From contig WELB01000101.1 of NCBI GenBank assembly GCA_009602725.1, positions 426,014-465,094 of the forward strand: a stretch of 39,081 bases of DNA, read 5' to 3'. The position numbers and the translations under genes are program-made. The notes under the pieces were generated by a model. It worked only from the letters and a program-made list of their open reading frames with translations. It had not been told where the DNA came from and did no database searches. Every line of letters starts with the position of its first letter. The first letter of the stretch is position 1. Shown in pieces: positions 9,620 through 17,696 of this stretch. This DNA is from Spirogloea muscicola (Eukaryota; Streptophyta; Zygnematophyceae; Spirogloeales; Spirogloeaceae).

Positions 9620-10954
9620 TGCATCATGCTCAATAAGCCCACATCACATTGGGTCACCCCTGCCAAGCACAGGGATGGCAAGCCAAGACGGCGGCGCATA
9701 GCATCGCAAAACAAAGCATTCTCCATCCGCAAACCCGCATGCAAAGGCAAAGCGCGGAGCCACTCAGACGCTCCCAGAGACGAAACAGATAGGAGCCGAG
9801 CCTGGCCTCGAGCATCTCCTTGGAGGAGACTCCGGAGATGCTCCAGTGGTTGCTCGTCTGCGGCACGGGTAAACCGCGATTGAGCCTTGACATCAGAAAC
9901 GTCAGCCCAGGCAGCAAAACTAACAGGCTCATTTACCAGAGGCGGGTATGCGGCAAAGAGGTCCTGTTGGCATGCTTTGAGAGTCACTTGGAAAGGCAGA
10001 CTCACCTGAACCACGGTACTGATGTGAGGCGCCAACACACGTTGTTGCCCAAGGAGGAATCGTCCAGATATGGACGAAGCCATCTGGGCCCAGCAGCCAA
10101 GGTACGCTGGTCTGCACAAGCGGACCAAGGGGCGACAACCAAGCCCACCGAGACGGATGGGCCGCGTACATTGCACCAGTGCTGCTGGGGACTGCTCTAG
10201 GAGTGGGTGAGCAATCATGTCAGCTAGGCATCGTTGGAGCTTGACATCTATGGATGCATAGACCTCATCCATGGTAACCGAAGGTGGGACCGTTCTTAAG
10301 AGGTAACCCGGCCGCTGTGCCACACTCCTGGTCAAAATGGCCACTGCCAACTGAGAGTCCCCGAGGGTGGGGAGCTCTGGCAGGACCTGCATATATCCTT
10401 GGAGACGAGCAAGGACAGCACCCTCCGAGAAAGACGGGTCCCCTACAGGCACTCCCAAGATCTTCAAACCGCCCTCTGGTGTCTGACAAGATGTAGGCAA
10501 CGAGGGAAGGAGGGAAAGAGGGATGCCGTCGGGGGACCAGGCAGAGCACTTGGCAGTACTTATCCCAAGCCCGATGAGCTGGAGCTGGTGCTGAAGCGTG
10601 CCAAAAGCTCGCAGCACCTCCTCTGGGGGGCCGAGGAGCGTAATATCATCCGCGTAACTCGGGAGGAGAACGCCAGGGTGAGCGCTCGCCGTGTTGCGCA
10701 AAGCACGGTGATGCGCCAGAGCAAAGAGAAAACCACCCATGGGATCACCTTGACGTGTCCCCGTCTTTGACTGCAAAACAGCCAAAGAAGTGTGGCTGCT
10801 CCCCACCTGTGTGCCTGCCCACCACAGCAATGCAGATGGCGAGCCATACATGCAGCGGAAGTGAGGGAGGAGGGTGGGAAAGTACTGCCTTAGCTCCTCG
10901 GCGATAACCTGCCGATCCACGGAGTTGAAGGCGTTCTGTACATCCACGCTCAGG
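9484..10954 (-). pseudogene. Copy B reverse transcriptase palm, thumb and linker
   Basis: The segment holds motif A (VDVQNAFN), motif B (GTRQGDPMGG) and the catalytic YADD of motif C (about 10645-10656). The post-palm blocks STAKCSAWSPDG and LKILGVPVGDP, the thumb, and the linker GGLGCRPLVRLCRPAYLGCW follow. The catalytic aspartates are present. Near 9620-9640 the frame slips just at the CCHC finger: the first Cys is there (TQCD), but the second is lost in this frame. The remaining reading is out of frame and not homologous. Confidence 0.8.
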
Positions 10955-10955
10955 G

Positions 10956-11492
10956 TCAGCCAATGGGGTTTATATCCAGTGCCGCTCGTACCCCGTGCAC
11001 CAGGGTCTCAGCGCCAGCACGCATCCCAGCCCCAAACTGGTGGGGATGGAAGTGCGCCTGGGCATCGTCCTGGATCTGCATGATCAGGGTGCGCCCCACA
11101 AGGTGCGCCAGAACCTCCGCCATCGAGATAGGACGCACTCCGCCGTTGTCCTTCTGCAAAGCAATGAGATTGCTTGTGCAGAGGACTGCGCCTACACGAT
11201 GGGTGAGGTGCCCACGCGCAAAATGTTGCGCGACCCTATGCAACAGATCGAAATCCTCCGAGTCCTCCTCCCCATATAACTCCCGCAAGTGCTCAAAGAG
11301 CATGCCAGATGGACCCCCGGCGACTGCCTTGCGGCTACTCACAATCGCCCGACGGATCGCCCGACGGGTCCAGTCCACCGGTTCAGCAGGCATGAAGCTC
11401 TCCATCCATGTATCTAATCTTCGCGGGGCCGAAGGATGGAGCTGCTCGAGTGCGGCCAAGGTTGCCGCATCATGCGGTGCTGCTGTTGAGGG
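10956..11492 (-). pseudogene. Copy B reverse transcriptase, fingers segment
   Basis: This continues copy B in frame after the amber codon. It contains the PSGMLFEHLRELYG block and the palm-proximal VRPISMAEVLAHLVGRTL block (the conserved RP(I/V)s motif of non-LTR reverse transcriptases), then HFHPHQFG and the helix leading to motif A. It ends with a one-base frame slip in a C run (AAACCCCA near 10956-10965). Restoring one base would connect it to the next segment; I read this as a one-nucleotide loss or a consensus error. Confidence 0.75.
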
Positions 11493-12884
11493 CTACAAGG
11501 CTTGGGCAGCCCTGCCAAGGTCGCCGGCTCGCCCATATCGGATGGCACGTCGTTTGCCCGCCTCCTTAATATCGGATTCCGACGTGGTGGGCCGATAGTT
11601 GGCTTGCGCAAGTTGCGCAGCCGCTTGGTGCTTTGCAAGTAGCAGCTGCCACTCTCCACCTTCAAACAGGTGGAGGCGCAGCAGCAGCTCCTTGCGACCT
11701 GCCTTCCCCTGCGGCAGGCGACCAAGCAAGAGTCGCGGAAACAACACAAACACAGACCATGCAGCCTCATCCTCGCTGTCACGAGCCAGACGTGTCAGGA
11801 GGGGCCGAAGGGCTCGCCGTATGTGGGGCCGGGCCCAATACGGGATGTGTCGTAGGAGCTGCGCGTTGGTCGTCCGCAGGATCTCGGAGACGTCCACGCT
11901 CTCCGCCCACCGCCAGTGTTCTGCCGTAGGCCCTGGTGGTGGTGGTGGCATCGCCCCTCTTGTAGGGGCTCTGCGAGCCCGAGCGGTGGCGGATGCCTCT
12001 GCCTGCTGCGCCTCTCTGATAGCCAAACGCACGCAGGCCCGCTCGTGCGAGCTCAGACCCACCTTGTTGGCACATCGCCGCCGGCAGAGCCGGCAGCGGA
12101 GCTCAACAGGCGGGCAAGAGGTTGCCTCCGCAGGGGGCCGGAGGTCCTCTTGGCCCTGCTCCCCTTCCCCAGGTGCAGCTGATACAGCGGCATCGCCAGC
12201 CACGGGCCCGCCAGCATCACCAGCGCCACTGCCACCACTCGCCGAACCCATGGCGACAACCACTTCCAAGCGCCGCCTGGCTCCTCCGCTGCGGCGACCT
12301 CCCCTCCAAGATGCAGGGGGGTTTGCGGAAGCCGCCTGCCCTGCAGACGCGGAGGTGCACGGCGTTGGTTGTGGGTGGGGCTCGAAGCCCGTGAGTAGAG
12401 CAGCATGAGAAGCAGTGGGAGAGGATACTGGGGGAGGGGGTCCTGTGCCCCTCTCCATGTTGTCCTCCTCCATGGCAATCTCGGATGATGTTGGGGCCGT
12501 GGTTGGGATAGCCGTCTCGTCCATCCCTGGGCCTGGTGGGGCCTGGGAAGAGCGCGTAGCGCAGCAGCTCCTGGAGCTCCGGTGCACTGCTCTCGCAATG
12601 GCCGCCAGTGCGGTTGCCTCCCCGGCACAAGTGAGCCGAGGGTTTGATCGCAGCCGGCCGCGCCAGCTTGTGGGCTGGGCAGCCGGACCCATGTCCGCCG
12701 CACGAGGCTGTGCAAGCTGCCTAGGTGCCGTATCCTCCCTCGCCACCGCCGTGGCCGCCGCGGCGCACGGCGTGGCATGAGGGACCCCGCCAGCTGGGGG
12801 CCGCGCTGCGGGCGGCACTGTGCGCGGCGAGCTCCGAGGAGCGCGCCGCGCAGGTGCGCGCCGTGCCTTGGCAGGCGGCGGCAT
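11493..12884 (-). pseudogene. Copy B N-terminal segment: zinc finger and linker
   Basis: I chose the ATG at 12884 (MPPPAKARR) because upstream codons translate the 3'-UTR hairpin of a neighbouring element. The segment is low in complexity for about 220 residues. It then carries a finger of form CRLC-x12-H-x3-C (about 12040-12102), as in R2-type elements, where N-terminal fingers bind target DNA. The conserved linker FVLFPRLLLGRLPQGKAG with a G-E-W-Q-L-L motif follows, typical of RT proteins of this group. It ends at an amber codon, and the downstream segment continues in the same frame, so the stop is a single-base lesion or a recoded site. Confidence 0.75.
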
Positions 12885-13008
12885 GCGCGCCCGGCGGCGC
12901 TCAGGCGCTCGAGCGCCCCGGGGGGTTGGCAAGGCGCCACGGCGCCCGGGGGGGCGGCAAAGGAAAGGCAGGGAGGGAGGTAGAAGAAGGCTCGCCCATG
13001 GAGAAAGA

Positions 13009-13028
13009 GGGGCTGGCAAAGCCAGCCC
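13009..13028 (-). repeat. Family hairpin upstream of copy B
   Basis: GGGGCTGGCAAAGCCAGCCC is a near-perfect palindrome. On the minus strand it precedes copy B by about 50-120 bp. It is flanked by AGAATGGACAATGTCCAAAG (13033-13052), the same flank as at 430 and 23085. Confidence 0.7.
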
Positions 13029-13085
13029 AAAAAGAATGGACAATGTCCAAAGCCGAAGAAGGAGATGCCGAGGAAGGACTCCTCT

Positions 13086-13232
13086 ACCCGTGGGTACTAA
13101 TGTCATCTTAGGTACCTTAGATTAGGTCTCCGTATTATGTAGCATTGTTTAGTCTGCACTCGACTCTGCCTGAACAATGTATTGGCTTGAATTGGCCTCC
13201 CTTTCAATTCATGCGCCCCGCGCGCCTTCTCT
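13086..13232 (+). mobile_element. Recent retrotransposon 3' end, UTR-only copy
   Basis: The plus strand starts at ACCCGTGGGTACTAATG (the last codons T-R-G-Y and stop). It then runs through a UTR that looks identical in reverse complement to 3857, 7402 and 13738, ending GCGCGCCTTCTCTC near 13230. CTCTAC occurs on both sides (about 13080-13086 and 13234-13239) and may be a short target duplication, though the CT-rich context weakens this. Confidence 0.8.
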
Positions 13233-13399
13233 CTCTCTACTCTACCAAGAGGTAGAGGATGCCCCGAGCCCGGCGGGCTGATTCCCCGCGGGGCGACGAC
13301 GGGGCCGCATTCAGAATCTCCGGAGGACCCGGCACGAGTCGCGGCAGCCACTCCCCCCGCTGGGCCTGCAGCGGCCCCCGAGCCAAGTTTCTCTGGGAG

Positions 13400-13560
13400 C
13401 CAAGTTTCTCTGACCTGAGGCTGCTCAGCAGGGGTTACTGAGTGCTTCGTCGCTGCTTATCTTCTCTCTGGCTTGTTTTTCTTCGTGCTTCCCCTGGCCC
13501 CTTCTCGTACTTTGTCCATTCCTTTTTGGGCTGGCCTTTCCCAGCCCCTATCCTCAATGG
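13400..13560 (+). mobile_element. Retrotransposon 3'-end shard with hairpin
   Basis: The plus strand encodes only the last residues SFSDLRLLSRGY with TGA at 13439-13441. It is followed by a UTR carrying TTTGTCCATTCC and the hairpin at 13528-13547 (GGGCTGG..CCAGCCC). Upstream, 13255-13400 is GC-rich and not recognisable. Confidence 0.7.
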
Positions 13561-13733
13561 GCGAGCCCTTCTCCGAGGCCACCTACCTCGTCGGCCCGGC
13601 CGCTGCATTTACTAGGGGGACGAAAGGAAAGCTTCCAGGAGAGGGCGATGGCTGTGAGAGGCCAGCCGAGAAAAAAGGATGAAGGATATGACAGTAGAAC
13701 CTGATTCCGCTAGTCAGATCCTCTAGCTCCTCT

Positions 13734-13968
13734 GGAAGAGAGAAGGCGCGCGGGGCGCATGAATTGAAAGGGAGGCCAATTCAAGCCAATACATTGTTCA
13801 GGCAGAGTCGAGTGCAGACTAAACAATGCTACATAATACGGAGACCTAATCTAAGGTACCTAAGATGACATTAGTACCCACGGATGAGCACAAACAAATC
13901 TGACAAGCTAACTTGGGGAGCTGGAGCGCCGCCACGAAAGCCGGAGGCCTGACTTAGAGAGGAAGAGA
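13734..13968 (-). mobile_element. Recent 5'-truncated retrotransposon insertion with target-site duplication
   Basis: The insert runs from about 13740 to 13960. The minus strand encodes LSQASGFRGGAPAPQ then SLSDLFVLIRGY with a stop at about 13867-13869, followed by the UTR that looks identical to 3857, 7402 and 13088. GGAAGAGA occurs at 13734-13741 and 13961-13968, at the two junctions, as expected for a target-site duplication. Over 210 bp it matches the 3853-4079 insert almost base for base; one visible difference changes CACGGG to CACGGA. Confidence 0.85.
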
Positions 13969-14205
13969 ACGAGCCCACTAAGTGTGGGCCCTTGACGCAC
14001 CCGCTGTGGGCGGCACCGCCAGCGGGGAAGAGCCGGGAGTGCGCCGCATCGCGGGCGTGTGCGCCCACCACGCCCCGCTGATGGGCCAGGAGAGTGGGCG
14101 AGCGGCCTGCCCACCCACCCAATACACACGGATTGCAGATTCAGCCTTTGGTTACCGCCCCCGTCCGTGCCAGCGTTTTGCGGCGGAGTGTAGATGCTCT
14201 CTCAT

Positions 14206-14292
14206 GCTTAGCCAGCTCATTGCCCCAATGCCAGGAATTTTGTAGGGCTCGTGTTGGCCTCCCTTTCATTATGATGCGCACCGCGCGCCTTC
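14206..14292 (+). mobile_element. Retrotransposon 3'-UTR shard (copy A type)
   Basis: AGCCAGCTCATTGCCCCA, then ATTTTGTAGGGCTCGTGTTG, then GATGCGCACCGCGCGCCTT parallels the UTR of copy A (about 4958-5042). Only the last 85 bp or so of the element are present, in plus orientation. Confidence 0.75.
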
Positions 14293-15483
14293 AGCCAATG
14301 CTCTCTGTGTGTCCGCTCGGCTGGCTTGCACAGAGTCAGCAGTCGCTTTTCTGCGAACGGGCCACGAGAAGATAGCGGGTCGAGGTGTTGCCCAAAGCAA
14401 CACCCACCTGGCCTGACCAGGTGCTTGTCTCCACCTTCATTGTGGCTGGCACGTTGCGGGACTGCTCAGCGACAGCCACTATGCGCCGGCCAGGGACTCT
14501 ATGCTCGGAGCTGTTCTCTTGATTCCCGGAGCTCTTCCGCCCTTTACAGTATCCATCCCGATGCACCAATGCCTCAAACATTTGCCATGAAACTCCTCGC
14601 TAAGCGCACACTAGCAGAAGCTGTGGGAATATCGCATGCTGCCTGTCACAACAACTACAGCCGCGGGCTGCCTGGCGCTTCAGCATCAATGCCGGAGATT
14701 GATGATGCAGTGTTATGGCCACTGGCTTATCCAGTGGCGGAAGATGCAGTCTTCTCGGCTGACAGCTAATCTCTCGCTGATGATGACCAGCGAGATCGCG
14801 TGTGGTGACCTGATCCTATGCGCAGGCAAACTAGGAGGTTGGGTCCTGGTTGGATTCGGACATAGAGGGTTTAGGAGCAAACCCCCTACATGATGAAGCA
14901 CTCCAGCGTTGGCGCGGCGGAAGACTTCGCCCTGTGGCGCAGCCGTCAGGCAGCGTACGTCGCTGAATCCTGTGGAAGTCCTCAGACTGCCCTAGGATAT
15001 CCCAATACTATTTGATTCTGCTGGACCTGCGTGGGGTTGACTATCGGCACCAATATGGATGTAAGAAGGTAGTAGCTAGTCTGGAACAGTGTAGCTGAAA
15101 TTGGAGTCTCCAAAGAACCTCAGAAACTTTCGAGCAGCCCAAGCCTAAACGCAGCAGCAGGGTGACCGAAAGAAGACAAACTGCCGCAGGAAATTACTGG
15201 CAAGATGGAAATGGTACAAACTCGTACATGGAGAAGGGCGTCATATCTGAGCAGCACCAGCGAGGATGGCCTGCTGCAGCACTTGCGGTTGTATGCACCT
15301 GACTGGAGGGACTTGAATTGGCTTGCGCTTACAAGGCGGGCAAACTTGCTGTCAGCAGCGAGCTGTTCATGCCATTACAGTGTTCATGCAAAAGCAAGTG
15401 CTTAGAATCAGGCTACAAAGAGCGAAGCTCCATGATAACAAGGGGGCTAAGGCATCAGTGCAAAAGCCGGCTGAAGGAAGACC
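14293..15483. other. No gene recognised
   Basis: The longest open frame (plus, about 14326-14769) encodes a Ser/Ala/Leu-rich peptide of no recognised family. A minus frame at 14336-14581 has a compact, protein-like composition (TSTWSGQVGVALGNTST) but I could not place it. Bases 14895-15480 contain no convincing exon. This may hold a decayed mobile element or a captured gene fragment. Confidence 0.4.
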
Positions 15484-16000
15484 TCAGTACCCATGAGTGA
15501 ACACATACATATTGGACAAGCACTCTGGGGAGATGGAGCATCGCCACGGATGCCAGTGGCCTGGCTTAGAGTGCGCCCGGCACGGGATGAATAGCCAAAG
15601 CTTGGAAGCTCTAATATATAAGGAAGCGGTGCATTCTGTATATTGCATCTGATGCCTGCGGAATGCTAGTGTGCCTCAAGCTGTCCCTCCGACTGCGACA
15701 ACGCGTGTATCCCAGCTGGGCCAGATGCTGGAGGAGGGGGACCAATGCTTACCATAGCCGCATGCATATCGCACGCATAGAAGTGATCTCCTCGTGGTGG
15801 GCCTTGAAATGCCTCTCCTTTTTGTGCTTCGAGTGGGTCAATGCCCACCCATGGACAGCGACATGGGTGCTCTCGCTTTGACAACGTGAATGAGTCGAGG
15901 AGGAGGATAGGCCACAGCTCTGGGGTGTAGCGACGAAGTTTGGCCGCCGCAGATAAGGCTGTGTTTGTTGGTAACGGGCATGATGCCCGACACATAAATA
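15484..16000 (-). pseudogene. Degenerate R2-like endonuclease fragment (copy G)
   Basis: The minus strand shows a frame-broken relic of the copy A type endonuclease. FVATPQSCGLSSSS and the following residues track the RRLDVVATPRSGGPRLLL core. Then HHEEITSMRAICM tracks the HPRGDHFFPCAMDIYG block, and RALSQATGIRGDAPSPQ leads to V-F-T-H-G-Y-stop (15484-15486). A segment between about 15590 and 15690 is missing or unrecognisable. It is much more diverged than the other copies and so probably older. Confidence 0.65.
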
Positions 16001-16009
16001 TAAGAGAGT

Positions 16010-16070
16010 GCGGCTGCTAACATGAAACGAGCGGCTGTGAAAGGCCAGCCAGATGCATACATTAGGAAGA
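16010..16070 (-). mobile_element. Retrotransposon tail shard with hairpin
   Basis: GCGGCTGCTAACATGAAACG, then GGCTGTGAAAGGCCAGCC (16032-16050), then AGATGCATACA matches the 3' UTR of copy B (8877-8925) and its relatives at 2279, 23565 and 35203. Only about 55 bp are present. Confidence 0.65.
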
Positions 16071-16550
16071 GGATAAATGGCAGAAGAAGGTAATAAGAAG
16101 GTTCGCCTGTTGCCATGCCAACCCGCTAACTGCACGTAGGTAGACTAGGCCCCAATACCGGACGGCATGACATTACAAGCAAGTCTCTGCTTGCAGCTAG
16201 CGCCCGCCCAGCTTCGGAGCGGCGGAGCTCGTGAGACGGCCACGTGCCCCCTTTGTATAGATGCCAATGCAAGTCAGCACTGCGGACTCTGGCAGAGGCG
16301 TCATGTCGGGATTTAGCGACCGGGGCCGTTGACCAGCGAGGACGGGGACGCCAGGCTGCGTGGACCGCTTACCCGCCGACAGGAGTTGCTGACGTAGTGA
16401 CGGGGAACTGCGACGGTGACGCTGCTGGCTCAGTCATGGCGCTGCGAGGCCCACGGGGTTAGTAAGCGAGTCCACATAGCAATAGGTACTTGAAGGACAA
16501 GCAGCATTTCTAAGAAAAGGGCTTTGAGATAAAAAATTTGAGATGAAGAA
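16071..16550. other. No gene recognised
   Basis: Mixed-composition sequence. A plus-strand stretch near 16230-16310 reads CPLC followed at a distance by two histidines, which could be the relic of a zinc knuckle, but there is no supporting context. I see nothing else. Confidence 0.35.
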
Positions 16551-16880
16551 ACAACCTCCAAAGTACGGCGACGGGTGTGAGCTGAAGAGTGGCTGCGAGG
16601 CCAGCCCAAAAACGGATGGACAACATTGTAAAGAGCCGGGAGGCGCAAATGGCCAGCCCTGCCAAGGGCCGAGCTCACAGAAGAATGAGCAGGGTCCAAG
16701 AGAGGAAAACTCTTCCAATAGTGGGGATGGTGGTCATTAGCCAGCCCAAAGAAGAAGAAGTGGCACTCCCAATGGGAATAAGGGCTGCGAAAAGCCAGCC
16801 CACAAAGAATTGACAAAGGTTTGGAGGGGCCTACAAGCGATTAGCAGCTACAAAGGGGCCGGAAGATGCTATGTCAGAAC
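16551..16880 (-). repeat. Retroelement 3'-UTR blocks with hairpins
   Basis: Minus-oriented UTR blocks. One partial hairpin lies near 16590-16608 (GGCTGCGAGGCCAGCC) and a full one at 16782-16801 (GGGCTGCGAAAAGCCAGCCC). The GTGGCACTCCCAATGGGAAT flank and the AGCAGCTACAAAGGGGCC block match 7905-8020 and the reverse complements of 23390-23510, 36262-36380 and 38610-38725. Confidence 0.7.
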
Positions 16881-17059
16881 AGAGGGAGGATGGAGCAAAA
16901 GCAAAAGGGGGAAAGGAAGAGAGAATGAAGGAGCCGGAAAAGCGCAGGTGGTTCAGAACTGGGGACTCGCTGGCCTCCGTACCAGGCCCTCCTGTGCGCC
17001 AAGTTCACGCCTGTGCCTCCGCGCGCCAGCCAGGCGCACGACCACGTCGGCCCCGCATG

Positions 17060-17066
17060 CCCGCCA

Positions 17067-17106
<40 letters not shown>

Positions 17107-17112
17107 TGCGTG
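17060..17112. repeat. (CCG)n microsatellite
   Basis: About 15 tandem CCG triplets lie in the GC-rich region upstream of the CRY-DASH gene. The surrounding 16950-17690 is CpG-rich and free of a convincing exon, so it is best read as the promoter and 5' UTR area of that gene. Confidence 0.8.
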
Positions 17113-17696
17113 CTCGCCTCAAGGCCGCTCCGCCTCTCGCAGGTGACGATGCTCAGCTCCCGGCCGCGCGAGCTCGTCTAGAGCCCGCCAACTAATGGCC
17201 ACTGGGGCTCCGCGGCCGCGCCGTGGAGCCGCCGGGAGCGCGCGAAGCGCCGCCGCTAGCGCTGGCGCTGGCGATCGCCGTCTGTCCGCCCGTCTGATCC
17301 GCCGCTCGAGTTGGGCCCGTCGCGTCGTGCCGGAGCAGGGAGCTGGACTCGCTGGCGTGCGGCGCCGGTTGGAGCAGCTTCCTCGTCAGGGGCGCGCGCC
17401 TCCGGCGGCCAGTGGCAGCGCGGCCGACCGGCCTTCTGTGGGGCCGTCGGGCCACCGCCGGTGAGTAGCTGGTCACCAATGTCGGCCTGGACCCCAGCCA
17501 ATCGTCGCCGCACCTTCAGCCCATGTTCGTGCACTTGGCATGTTACAGCAGCTAAATCCTGTGCCTTTGGCGAGCTCGATCTGTTCTCGTATACGTGCTC
17601 ACGACGTTCTGCGAGTACTTCGGTGACTACTGCGTGACGAGCTGACTTGGGTCTCCTGCGGCGATATCCGGGTCGCCGCCCGCAGCGCCTGCTGCG

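Larger units (their letters stand above)
8785..12960 (-). mobile_element. Near full-length R2-like non-LTR retrotransposon (copy B)
   Basis: This is the longest element in the window. Read on the minus strand it has an N-terminal Pro/Ala-rich region, a C2HC zinc finger, a linker, reverse transcriptase, CCHC finger, restriction-like endonuclease and a 3' UTR with the family hairpin (8898-8915), ending near 8785-8800 (CACTGGCTTTTGCC, then TGTAGTGGCTTGATGG). One in-frame amber codon (11493-11495) and two frameshifts (about 10955-10965 and 9620-9640) separate the four open segments. Otherwise the domains are well preserved. A hairpin unit (13009-13028) in the same orientation lies just upstream of its 5' end. 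No LTRs and no poly(A) tail are seen, as expected for this class. Confidence 0.85.

Noticed and set aside
12053-13030. 325-codon minus-strand frame overlapping the copy B N-terminal segment
   Set aside because: Out-of-frame shadow of the copy B frame; the real frame carries the zinc finger and the conserved linker.
14326-14769. 147-codon plus-strand frame
   Set aside because: No recognisable family and no support from neighbouring exons; kept only as an unexplained stretch.
16230-16320. Possible CPLC..H zinc knuckle of another retroelement
   Set aside because: A single short motif without flanking homology and with stops nearby; not enough to call.
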